Shown: piece after piece, positions 25,187 through 35,784 of the stretch
How the letters are laid out: the number at the start of each line of letters is the position of its first letter
Position numbering within the stretch: position 1 is the first letter of the stretch
NCBI GenBank assembly: GCA_027886175.1
Contig: JAJNNQ010000013.1
Span: 7,645,501 to 7,709,500, forward strand
Source: Phylloscopus collybita
Taxonomy: Eukaryota > Chordata > Aves > Passeriformes > Phylloscopidae
Direction: 5' to 3'
DNA length: 64,000 bases
Translations under genes and position numbers: made by a program
The notes under the pieces: generated by a model
Databases searched by the model: none
Told to the model about the DNA's origin: nothing
What the model saw: the letters and a program-made list of their open reading frames with translations, nothing else

Positions 25187-28100
25187 CTGTTAGAATAAAC
25201 AAACCAAAAGGGAATGTTCATCAGTGTGGGCTAAATACCACCCATCCATACAGATGTAGGAGGAAAACCATATGGCAGCAGTAGTCCAAAGTTGTTACTG
25301 TTTCATGCAAAATCACCAATCAGACACTTCAGAAATTCTTTTATGACTCTCAGAATAGAGTTTCATCAGTAGAGCTCAAGTTTTCAGAAGGACATTATTT
25401 TGTGGAGGGGTAAATAGAAGTAAAAAGGAAAATGCATTTATTTGCTTACTGTAACTTCCTAAAAAAGCCTCATATAATCCAGTCCATTACTTTAGACAAC
25501 AGCATTGCTAAACAGAGCTGACACTTGCAAAGTTAAGTATCTATGGTTCACATAATATTTTATTTCTGTGTGCTCAAGCACACAGTTCTGCAGCAGGCAG
25601 GTCATACAGACACTTTTGCTCATAAGGATGAAGGTATTGTAGCTTTCTATTCCCTTTCTAACTGTTCACCATAATTTGAAAGGGATCTCCATTATCTCCT
25701 GCTACCTATTCCTGTAACTACCTAAGAAACTCACCCCCACCTCCTTCCCCAGATGAAATGTCACACTGCTCATGCAAGAGTGGAACATGACTCAAGCCTT
25801 GCAATTACCACACAATTACAAAGAATGGTTTGGGTTAGGAGGGATCTTAGGGACCATGGGCAAGGGACACTTCCCACTAGACCAGGTTGCTCAGAAGCCC
25901 ATCCAGTCTGACCTTGGATGCTTCCAGGGATGGGGCAATGCTGGTCCCAATACTCATCCCTGAGGGATGCTACTTGTCTCCACCTGGACTTTGAACCATA
26001 GATGGCAACTGTTTATTTCCAGCCAATTCATGGAGTGATGCAGACACCAAATTCACCTTTCCAGTTGCTGGGCAAGACCATGTCAAATGCCTTGCACAAG
26101 TCCAGTTAGATGGCATCAGTTGTTCTCCCCTTTTGCACAGTTGCTGTAACCCTTCCACTAAATTCATCAAGCACAATGTGCCCATCATCAAAAAGCAACC
26201 AGCTTTTATAGCCCTGGTGGAGAAATTTCACTGAGATACTTCCATGATGTGTAAAATTTAGATTTCTTGAGCTATGTATTCAAGTTAGACAACTACTCAG
26301 CAACTCTACCTCTGGCTTTCACAGTGCAGAGATGATACTGGGCACGTTGAGTGCTTTCAGGACCAGCACAAACTGCAGCTGTACCTTTTGACAGAAATAC
26401 TTTCTGTGTGAAAGTTCTCAGCAAATTCAGAACTTCTTGGCTGAACCTGGTACTGGCTTCCCAAGAGATACTTTAAAGGACTATCCAGCAACTGCTGAAC
26501 TCAGAGAGTTCAACAGCTTCATCCCTTGCCATCTGCCAGCTTTCCAGCCCTTTAGCAACCCAGCAGCTGTTTGCTGCTCTAAAGAAAAGCTTTTTTACTG
26601 CAAAGATCTCTTGGCAGCTCTAGAGCACACATCCCCCAGGTCTTGAGACAAATTTATCATTTGGGACAGCACCTGCATATCAACAAAGGAGCAGTCTGTT
26701 GCCACAGAGAGCTTGGTCTGTGTGCAGTGATTAGTGTCACTCAGAACACTCAGCAAAATTGTGCCCTGCAGGACTCAGGTAGATACTCAACCCTGATTAC
26801 AGGAAATCCTGAATACCAAACCAAATATTTGGCTAAACATGACAGAATAAAGCATGAATATTTTAAAATAAAACCCTTCAAATGAAAAAAAAAAACAATC
26901 AGTGAGCGTAGACCACATTTAAAATTCAGCTGGAGAGACTTCGGCAACTTTAAATACAGAGACCCAGGTCATTAGAAAACTGAAAAATCCAAACTATGGC
27001 TTAATTTCTAAGAGGTCATGAATAAAAACTATACTAGTTTAAAGTACTTGGAAAATTCAAGTTTCCATTCTGTGCTCTGATGTGGGAACAATCTATTTGA
27101 AAAACAAGTGCAAAAAGAAAAAAGTGCTGTATCTCTGCTGGAGCAATGCTGGTGCAAAAAATGTATCTATCAACTGGTGAATTAGGATTAAATTTTGTGC
27201 AGGGATGCACTCTGCAATCACACAGCACTCTATTAAATCACATGGCATTCAGAAGTCATTTAAATACTTCCCATATTGTGTTGTTTTTTTTTTTTTTGTC
27301 AAAGCTTTTGTATTTGCCATTTTACATTAAGGTAGCATTTCCTGTGCATGTTATGACAAATGAGAGTTTTGTGAATTGACTCAATGAATTTTAACAATCT
27401 AGTCTCAAGTTACTAGAGATAAAGGTGGTGTTTTCATTCCACGTACTGATAACAATGTTAGTTTACAAAAATCAGTTGCACTCTACAGTGGGAGCAGGAA
27501 TGGGATCCAGGTTTCTTCGCTCCATGTTCTGCAGAGACATTTATGTGCTGGCACTGCACTGATGTTTGCTGATGGCATAAAACACAGAACTCGTGAGGGC
27601 ACTGAAAGCAAACTACTCAGAAGCACCCACGGAACGAGTCCCAGAGCAGTAAAGCAGCATGGAGAAACACTGTGATATCCATCACGAAATTCCCACAGAG
27701 GTACCGCGACTTTCTTGCACCATCTGGTGACTTTTAGCTGCAACTGCAAACCCGAGAGTGACAGCTGGGCCTGTGCCAGTGACCGTGCTCAGAGCAAAGG
27801 CCAAGAGTCTGTTACTTGGCAGAAATTACTGCAAGACAAGCTGAGAAGTAAATTTCTAGGAAACGGTTCGTTTCTCAGCTTTCATGCACATCATAAATTG
27901 CTGTTTCCCATTGTGTTGATCAGGTGATGGGGAATGCTGCCTCGCTGTAGGTCTGGCCTGTAGCAGACCTGTATTTCTCAGGTACTACTTCCACTGCAGC
28001 TTTCCTGTACCTCCAGCCTGTCTCCATGCTGAGACAGGAGCTACAGAAATGTTCAGTCAGATGAAAAGGTGTGTCCTGTGTGGCACTACAAGTCCAGCTG

Positions 28101-28271
28101 TGCTGAGCTGACAGGGCCAACCACGTTTCTCAGGTAACAGCTGACATTCAAACCACTACTATGAACCTCTGAGGTACTTGACATGGATGAAATTATCACT
28201 ACACTTCTCTTGCAACAGCCAACAACTATTCCTGTTTAGCATTTATGGAAATTAAAAGTTGCTTTCTTTAC
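25187..28271 (-). other. ANGEL2: ANGEL2 intron with CR1 fragments
   Basis: U2-type intron with donor GTAAAG and acceptor TCTAACAG. It contains two adjoining CR1 pieces at about 25,800-26,190. No other exon was recognised. Confidence 0.8.
25800..26190 (-). mobile_element. CR1 LINE, two joined fragments
   Basis: The left part (25,800-25,940) reads as the reverse complement of the CR1 3' end: AGAATGGTTTGGGTTAGGAG, then AGACCAGGTTGCTCAGAAGC. The right part (25,942-26,190) matches an internal CR1 segment containing the CAAATGCCTTGCACAAGTCC region that encodes the reverse-transcriptase KAFDTV block on -. The intervening CR1 sequence is missing, so this is a deletion or a second insertion. Sense strand is -, the same as ANGEL2. 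Confidence 0.85.
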
Positions 28272-28435
28272 CTGGCTGGGCAGCAGTATCATCATTTGCT
28301 GCAGAATAGAAAATATAATCCACAGTGACAGCACTTCGGGAATGACACGTTGTCACTTCTGGTACCCCAGTTTCAGGGAAGTAATGAGAATAGACTGAGG
28401 ACAATTTAAAATGGTGCCGCAGTTTCGAAGACAAC
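28272..28435 (-). CDS. ANGEL2: ANGEL2 coding exon, VDYIFYS motif
   Basis: 164 nt with acceptor CTTTAG and donor CCAG|GTAAAG. It encodes residues about 448-503, including LSSVYSHYFPETGVPEVTTC, then HSRSAVTVDYIFYSAANDDT. Asp487 in VDYIFYS is a conserved EEP active-site residue. Flanking phases (one completing base, one leftover G) agree with both neighbours. Confidence 0.96.
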
Positions 28436-30241
28436 CTAAAGAGACATCAAAGAAAAGAATTTTATTTTCTTGCATTACGAAGAAGGAATAAGCAATGAAG
28501 AAATACCAAATAGTTCCTGGTTACAAACAAAATTAATTATCTGGATATGCAAACCAGTGTTTCTCTCCTGCAAGCCATCCCCTAGCCTTTTGTGTTAGAG
28601 GCCTAAAACTCTGAAGGCAAAATGAAGGCAGCATTCTCAAGTGAAAGAGCTGATCACAACTGGCTTAGCCAATTGTAGATGGCTTTCAACTCCATATTCA
28701 TTCTGTAAGCATTCACATGTTCTCACCCACCAATCTCCCCCTGACATGCAGGCAGAAATGTCCATGAAAGCAGCTCATATGAAAGCAACAAAACACAAAC
28801 TCATCTAACCAGGCCCTCGATCATAAAGAGAAATCCTGATTTTTAGAGGTTTTTTCCTCTCCCAAGCTAGAGGTATCAAGCTTCCAAGTTAGGCTATGCT
28901 TATGTCTTTCTTCCACTCAGGCTCCCACATTCTGTCTCCCCATCATCTGTCTGTTCCTCCTCAGTTCAGCCCATCTTGTCCCACCTGTCTTTTCAATCTT
29001 GAAAGCAAACTGCAAAACTGCACCTTTCAGCAAAAGAACTCCCGTCTCTCAGACATTTACTTCCATCATCTCTGCAAATCATCCATCCCTCAGCTGTACC
29101 TGCCTCATCTTGCATTTTAAACCTGGGCTGCAGTGTGTTCTAGTTGAAACCCAAGCAATTAAAAAAAATCAGCATGTTACATTGCCTGATTCAGAGCAGA
29201 GACAAACATGGCAGTTGGTTCAACAGAGACAAGTAGTAATTTCTGCTTTTGTTACATGACATCCCTTTTAAGATGAAGGGGAAAAACCCTGCAAGAAGCA
29301 TTCAGCATGCTATGGATTTAAACTGTAGCATAGGGCTTCCTGTTTGTTATCTACACTTCTCTCAGAAATGCCATGACACCTTTTTCATCACCAAGAATCA
29401 CCAAGAGTTCTAATATGACTATCTGCAGTCATACCAAGATCTCATTTCTGGTAAGAAATGGCTGACTTGGAGCCTGACATCCCATACATACATTTAAGGC
29501 AATTTCCTTCTATGCCTTACTTTATATGCCCTTACCAGTTTGGTAAATGCAAATATATTTTTCCTTTCAAAAAGCAGTTACGTTTTCCTCCTCAGCCATA
29601 ATATCCCCAATTTCTCAGACTCAAAGAACTTAAATTCTCCCACAGAACTCATGACAAGGAAGATTTTATGACCTTTCTAGTTCCTTCCCCTCCTTCATCC
29701 CAATTTCACACTGTATTACAGGATTTTATTACGTCCATAAACCAGTGTATTAAAAGCAATAAAAACAGAGAGAAGTGCCAATACTTCAGCAGCTGGATAA
29801 CACTGGTTTATTTTTTTCCTCTCCCTCTTCTAAAAACATGGCTTCTGCAACTGGACTGAAGTTCATGTGTTTCTTGCAATGTCCCTACAGAGGATGATGT
29901 TCTGTTTATGTCAAAAAGTGACAAAAAATGCCAGAAGGATTCTTTTAATAAGCAGACAGAAAGTATTCTCTAAGCAGCACTGACACCTCAGCCCTGCATT
30001 CTGAAAAAACATCTGCAAGTTCCTGAAAGAATGCATGCTCCATTATTGCCAGTTCTAGTCACTTGCTGTCTGATCAGCCTTTTCATGTTGACATGAACAA
30101 CGATGTTTTTGCCAAAAGGGCAGACTGGGTTGGGTGATCATCAGGTATCCACAGCTGGAATCAGATATAAATTTGGTCTAAAACCAAAACCAACCCCCAA
30201 GTAACCAGCCAAAAGCTTCCATATTTTTTCCCAATACATAC
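28436..30241 (-). other. ANGEL2: ANGEL2 intron
   Basis: U2-type intron, donor GTATGT, acceptor CTTTAG. Pyrimidine-rich on + near 28,850-29,110. No mobile element or exon was recognised. Confidence 0.8.
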
Positions 30242-30302
30242 TTTTCAGATGCTATTACAATCTCCTGAGTCTTGTCTGGTTTAGCTGCTTCCAACTTTTC
30301 TC
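30242..30302 (-). CDS. ANGEL2: ANGEL2 short variable coding exon
   Basis: A 61-nt exon with acceptor TTTTGCAG and donor GAAAA|GTATGT. It encodes EKLEAAKPDKTQEIVIASE plus two bases of Lys. This charged segment falls in the variable loop between the conserved EEP blocks, where human ANGEL2 also has a poorly conserved stretch ending in AEKLSS. Frame continuity into LSSKLRHHF supports it as real. Confidence 0.9.
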
Positions 30303-30971
30303 CTGCAAAATAAAAACAAATTTAATTTACATTTAAAATAGGCTATAAGTGAGACCACTACTGAAGAGCTACAGAAAAGCTACAGGGAAAAAAAAAGATC
30401 TTTAGGTAACTTATTTTTTGCAGCAGGCAAGATACAATTCACCAAGTTGGATTAAATTCTTCTGTTCCATTAGTAACATCTCCTCTAAAGACTCTTGTAT
30501 ATTATGTCCCATTCACTTAAAATAGTTTTTTTCTGTCAAAGAAAAGAATAGTGGATGAAAGATGTAGCCACACTCAGCAAGGAATCACTTGCTTTTCCCA
30601 ACTGTTCCATGAAGTGCCAACACTGTAATTCATGAACGCTGAGGCAGAATGCAGGTTCACACTATGTCCATGTGCTGCATTCCTTCACCTCCCTCTTCCC
30701 AGTCACAGCACAGCTGGCTTTCAGGATGCAAACACAGGAATTTAAACATTACACACCAGCTCCTGAAGGGAAATTTCTACCTATTATCTTGTAAACATTC
30801 AAATTTGCTAAGTTTATGTAAATAAATCACTTTATACTCTGAAGAGCCCAACAAGGAAGTTTTGTAAGCTCAAGACTCAGTTTTCCCCACTAAAACAGAA
30901 TGTATGTTTTTCAGTATTAGCTGAATTTTACTTTCAAAGGCTCAGAAAAATTAGTTAATCCAAAAACTGAC
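30303..30971 (-). other. ANGEL2: ANGEL2 intron
   Basis: Short U2-type intron, donor GTCAGT, acceptor TTTTGCAG. Nothing else was recognised. Confidence 0.85.
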
Positions 30972-31098
30972 CTGCATTTTCTTCCTTTTGCCGCTGTTTT
31001 ATTTCATATACACAGTTTTGTGAAATACCTAATTTTTTTGGCCAAATTGGAATAGATAAAATTCTCTGTCCCCTTGGAAACTGTTCTTGTCCAGAGAC
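30972..31098 (-). CDS. ANGEL2: ANGEL2 coding exon
   Basis: 127 nt with acceptor TTTCTCAG and donor GCAG|GTCAGT. It encodes residues about 386-428: VSGQEQFPRGQRILSIPIWP, then KKLGISQNCVYEIKQRQKEE and NAG. The IPIWP..LGISQNCVYE block is characteristic of ANGEL2. It starts on a codon boundary after KV-less GLAIGK of the preceding exon. Confidence 0.96.
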
Positions 31099-32068
31099 CT
31101 GAGAAAGACAACACAAGCTTTTTTCAGACAGAAATCTGCTTAAAAAAACCCAAAAAACCCCACCAAACAAACCAGAATTAAGTGAATACTTTTTTGTTAA
31201 GTTTAAAGGAAAAGGCCCAGCCCTTTAGAGTAACTCTTTTATAATGAGTCAAATCCCTGTAAAAATAACACCCTTTATGTACATCCACTCTGTTTATCCT
31301 TAGCAAGTTCTTTGCAGGTACCCAGTTTTTCCAGATGGCTCTTGTCACACTGAGACACCTCCAAGGACACTTGTAGCAATGGGACAGCACTGGCTCAGCA
31401 TACAGAGGTACACAGCATAACTTCAGGATGCTGATCATTCTGGGAGCAAGTCAAGTCAAATGGGGGTTTGAATCAAGTCCCCACTAGCAAAGAACACCCA
31501 AGCAGGGCTATTTTGTTGTCACATTTTCTCATTTTATGTGGTTCAGTCACTCCTATTATATGTGACACATCCAACAGCTGCATACAAGAGCTCACAACAA
31601 GACATCTTTTAACATGAAGCAGTCGAAGTTCAAGATCTAATTGCAGCTTTGCTTTTACAATTATGTAGCCATCAAGTTTATCTACAGTAAGAGTCACCTT
31701 CCCACAGAGCACACAGTAGGTTTTTGATTAAGTGGTTATTTTATCCCTCTCAAAGATTGGGACACTTAAACACAGTGATAAAATCATCCAAACACAGTGA
31801 TGCAATCATCCCGTGGATTCACTACATTTCAGGAATGATTGTTGGTGAGTTTTTCCTTTCAGAATGCTGGGAGAGGATTCAATATTCCCTAAGGCACAGC
31901 TAATATGTCCAAGCTTATTTAACTGCAGTAACTTTTGCTTTGCAGGCTGCAGAGAGTGCACTAAGAGAGGCACTGCAATGCAAACATTCACAGCACCACT
32001 CAAATATTTCTCTTTAATCACCATTAACCTTTTTTTTTTTTTTGTGAGAAGTGAGAAGCACAGCCTAC
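31099..32068 (-). other. ANGEL2: ANGEL2 intron
   Basis: U2-type intron, donor GTAGGC, acceptor TTTCTCAG. A T-run on + lies at 32,030-32,043 just inside the donor. No exon or mobile element was recognised. Confidence 0.85.
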
Positions 32069-32490
32069 CTTCCCTATAGCAAGTCCTTCATAATTTAATT
32101 TTCCTTCCTTTATGAATTTGTACAGTGGAGAGCCAGGAACAGAATTGAAGTCCCCACAGATGACAATTGGGCAGAAGGAGCCATCCTTCTGAGGGGCAAC
32201 ACTGGCAATCTCTGCCAGGAGCATAGCAAGCTGGGTCAGTTTGATGTCCCCTCTCCTTGGGTTGTACAGTAGGTGTGTATTGGCAATACAGATGGCAGCA
32301 CTGGCTTTACAGTGAAATCTGGGCTGAAGCAGCAACACCAGTCCAACGTTGTCCCTGTCCAAGAGTGGGATATCACGGCGAAAAAATTCCACAGGGTTTG
32401 AGGAAATCAGGCTAAATTTGGAAGTTTTGAAGCAAATGGCACAGCCATCAGGTTTTCTGCCTGTCCTCATTTTATACTCACAGTGATATC
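32069..32490 (-). CDS. ANGEL2: ANGEL2 main catalytic exon
   Basis: 422 nt with acceptor CTTGCAG and donor GGGAAG|GTAGGC. It encodes residues about 245-385 and carries most of the EEP active site: RTGRKPDGCAICF, LLDRDNVGLVLLLQ, ICIANTHLLYNPRRGDIKLT and PIVICGDFNSVPGSPLYKFI. Asn315, His317, Asp358 and Asn360 are the expected metal/substrate residues and all are intact. The exon ends in EGLAIGK on a codon boundary. Confidence 0.97.
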
Positions 32491-34215
32491 CTGCAAGAAA
32501 GGCAATTAAGAACATAAAATACTGTTGTATAAATAGAGATTTTTAAACAATAAAAATCAGAAAAATCTCATGCTGCCTTTCTCACATGACAGTCAATGCC
32601 AAGTCTGATGTACCAAAGTCTGTATGGAGCTCACACAGACTCGTGTGCACTTTTCCTTCTGCCCTAATCTGAGCTGAAGTGAGGCAGGACAGGAAGCCTG
32701 GTCCAATACCTTTTGCAATGTGTAAACATCTACATACTCCAAGATACCAGTCATGTTCTTACCTCCTCATCTGGAAAAAACCCCAAAACAAAGGAACAAA
32801 GAAACCCCCACAAGGCACATAAAAGTGGCCTTGTGCATTGAAGTTTGTTCTGGATGTTACAAGAATGGTTTAGGAGTAATAGCAGTGAAGCATTACCAAT
32901 GAAAAGCCTTAATCACGCTAAGTCATTAGTCAATGTCTAAAATGATTCATGGAACAAAGGTCTCAAGCATATTTACATAATTATGCAATTATCCAGTGAG
33001 CAGCAAGGGTAAGCTTTCACCAAGGAAACAGAGACACTTATCAAATGACAGCATTGGAGTTCAAACAAGTCCATCTAGAAACAGTCATTTGCCAATTTCT
33101 TCATTTTATCTAGAGGTGATTTACATAAGATTTAAACAAGACCTTATCTATGTAAGGAAAAAAAAATAGATCTTGAAACAGTATCTAATTTTTGCCATTT
33201 TAAAATGTTCTCTACCCTGCCCAGACCATATGAGTTCATGAAGTACAGCCTTAGTGAAGTAGTGAGTTCACACTAGTGCTGGAACAGGGGATTACCATTC
33301 CCCTCTCCCAGATTCGGGCCATCTTGCTCCTGCCACTTGTTGTGACACTTACTGCTAACTCAGTAAGCCAACAGAAAAGTAACCCAGAAAAATAAAATTA
33401 GTCTGGAGAGTATTCTGCTGGGCTGGTGGATTTCACTAGTGAGTGCCAGAACTAGCCCAGGAAAAGGGGCAGGACACATATCTGGGAGCTAGGGATGGGG
33501 AAAGGAAGAGCTAAAGCAAGCTCCAGATCCTCCTGTACAGTAGCTACAGGCTCATTTGCCCCCACAAGCGTGGCCTCACACTGTTGTTTTACATTTCAAG
33601 TGGATTTCAGTCAGTACTGCCATTACTCTCTGCAATCACTCAATTCTGGGAGCTAGACTACCTCAACTAACCAAAAAAGAAAAAAAGTATCAGTCCAGTG
33701 CTGCTCCTTTACCATGTCCTCCTGGCATCAGACAAGAACCAGTGGCAGCATGAAGAAGGGCCCAGGACTGGAAGGAGGTGCAGGACACAAAAGATTTACA
33801 TCAGTTTACACCACCATGGAATCAACCCTTAGCAACACCTTCCTTCCATAAAATCACGTGAAGGATATTCAGACTGACTGACAGCACTTGTATAAAAACC
33901 TAATGAATATATACTGACCATGGATAACATTGAGTGCTGATATCTGGAAGGTTTCAAGGCAGAAAAAACATCCCCTTGAAGAACTACCCAACAGGAATAC
34001 TGATGAAAAAGATTAAGGTAGTTTGGAGAGAGCACTTGATGAATTTATAAATAGGATACACAACATTGTTGCATGTGATGGCAAAAGACTTGATTCTATA
34101 ATCTATGAGAGCTTTTTTTTTTTTTTTGAGGAAACTAGTACTGAGTTCCCAAAGGGTAAGAAGTTACCCTTGCAGGGGAGAAGACAATGTATTGGCCCTA
34201 AGAGTTTCATCATAC
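32491..34215 (-). other. ANGEL2: ANGEL2 intron
   Basis: U2-type intron, donor GTATGA, acceptor CTTGCAG. Just inside its 5' end lies one copy of a hairpin-bearing direct repeat (34,140-34,173). No exon or clear CR1 copy was recognised. Confidence 0.8.
34140..34173. repeat. hairpin-bearing direct repeat, copy 1
   Basis: About 34 nt that resemble 34,819-34,853 with roughly six differences and one indel. Inside it AAGGGTAA (34,152-34,159) and TTACCCTT (34,164-34,171) form a perfect 8-bp stem with a four-base GAAG loop. It lies 43 nt from ANGEL2 exon 4. Confidence 0.55.
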
Positions 34216-34285
34216 CCAGGGATTCCAAACTTGACTTGATCTCTGTTCTATAGTGGTCTTCTTGGACTTCTTGTAAGCAGAGCAC
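34216..34285 (-). CDS. ANGEL2: ANGEL2 coding exon with catalytic Glu
   Basis: A 70-nt exon with acceptor CCTTAG and donor CCTGG|GTATGA. It encodes VLCLQEVQEDHYRTEIKSSL then ESL plus the first base of Gly. Glu227 in CLQEVQ is the Mg-binding Glu of the EEP fold. The split Gly codon (G + GA) is completed by the next exon, which starts TATCAC for Tyr-His. Confidence 0.96.
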
Positions 34286-34684
34286 CTAAGGCAAAGGTTC
34301 ACAATTAAAATCTGTTAGTAAGTACATCAAAATGTTACCGCAGCATATCTCTGTTGGCCAGTCTGTACATTAAAAAAAAACAAATTCAGAAGCTTTTTGA
34401 CTCCATAATTCCACAAAAGAATTCACTCCTCTACAGAAAATGCTCCATAAGATTATGAAGAAGGCATCAGTTCCTCCCATCCTTTTTCAGACATTTTCAA
34501 AGGTGAGATTAAATTTAATCAAAATAGTAACTTGCTACTACATTCTCAGCAGTTCAGGGGAAGGCTCAGGGAGAAGGGATGAAGAGGCAAATGGGTGGAA
34601 ATGGTACTACAGGGTGGAAAACAGGCTCCCATATTATAAGAACCTGAACCAAAGATCCAACTCAAAATATTCACCTAAGAGAGC

Positions 34685-34760
34685 TCACAGAATCACAGAA
34701 TATTTTGAGTTGGAATGGAGCCACAAGGATCACTGACTCCAACTCTAGCTGTGAGCATCT
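34685..34760 (-). mobile_element. CR1 LINE 3'-end fragment
   Basis: CACAGAATCACAGAATATTT is the reverse complement of the CR1 3'-terminal octamer-repeat region. It is followed by a decayed TTGGAATGGAGCCACAAGGA block. Only the last 75 or so bases are clear. Sense strand is -. Confidence 0.8.
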
Positions 34761-34818
34761 CTGAGCCTTCCCATGGCATGCTGCAATAACAGATTTACAG
34801 CCACCACTGGGATAAAGG

Positions 34819-34853
34819 ACTGAAGTTCCCAGAGGGGAACAAGTTACCCCTGC
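34819..34853. repeat. hairpin-bearing direct repeat, copy 2
   Basis: About 35 nt resembling 34,140-34,173. AGGGGAAC and GTTACCCCT can pair with one bulged base, so the hairpin is retained although bases on both arms differ from copy 1. Confidence 0.5.
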
Positions 34854-35530
34854 TTGCTGAACTGCAGCCACACATTCCACTTGCCCAGCTGGTATTAGCT
34901 CATTCAAGGTCTCAAGGGAGAGTCAAATCTCAAGCAACATTCTGAAATCTCTGCTTCACTTAAGGTTACAGTTCCAACCAATGAAACAGTTAAGAATCTA
35001 TGTCCTTTAGCAAGAAATTTCTCTGAGGAAAGGGCACCTGCATCTACCAGGGTGTGACAGCAGCTGCTCCTCTCAGAAAGCTATCTGAGATATCTCATTG
35101 TAAAGATACATGCATACAGGATGGATAAATTTATTAGGAAGAAAGGAAGAGCGTGAAGGGGACTTTAATTTCCAGATTCCTGGCTGGAATAACTGCATAC
35201 TACTAACTACTAACATAACTGCACTTTTCAAATGGTACGAGGCTGTTTTTCTGTGGCTTCCCTAATACAACTACTTTTTTCAGTACTGTTCTCTGCCACA
35301 AACAGGATGGATTCTATCACTGAGCTTTTATTGGTCTGAACAATGACTGAAGCAAAATTTTACTGACTTGACTTCCTGATTAAGACTTACAATAATTTAT
35401 GGCCTCAAAAACAAACAATAAACTCGACAACCAACCACAGCAGTGTTTTTTCAGATCCCAGTACAGAGTAGCAGAATTTGCAACTTCAGTTTATCATTAA
35501 GAAATATTCACATGCTCATTTGCTACTCAC

Positions 35531-35784
35531 ATCTGCATCCAGCTCTTTGATTTCTTGTAGGATGTTGGGAAATCTGTATGTCCAGAATAGCAATCGCTGC
35601 CTGCAGTGTTTGTACAGGTGAGAGTTGTCTTCCAACAAATTCTGTGAGAGAATATTGTAGGACATGACTGTAAAATCAAATGTTGCCTCACTTCCTGTAC
35701 TGCTTTGGTCAGATCCTTTATTTTTAGCAATTTTCATTGTTTTACTCTGCTGACAGAAATATTCCCAGTGTCTTTTGATGGTTC
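35531..35784 (-). CDS. ANGEL2: ANGEL2 coding exon, start of EEP domain
   Basis: 254 nt with acceptor TTTAACAG and donor GCAGAT|GTGAGT. It encodes residues about 137-221: GTIKRHWEYFCQQ, a variable Lys/Ser-rich linker, then FDFTVMSYNILSQNLLEDNS and HLYKHCRQRLLFWTYRFPNI. Asn180 in SYNIL begins the EEP catalytic domain. It ends on a codon boundary before VLCLQEV. Confidence 0.96.

Larger units (their letters stand above)
34286..35530 (-). other. ANGEL2: ANGEL2 intron with CR1 3' fragment
   Basis: U2-type intron, donor GTGAGT, acceptor CCTTAG. It contains a CR1 3' end at about 34,685-34,760 and the second hairpin-bearing direct repeat copy at 34,819-34,853. Confidence 0.8.

Noticed and set aside
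32024..32515. 163-residue open frame on - as an independent gene
   Set aside because: It is ANGEL2 exon 5 (32,069-32,490) plus short intronic extensions at both ends.
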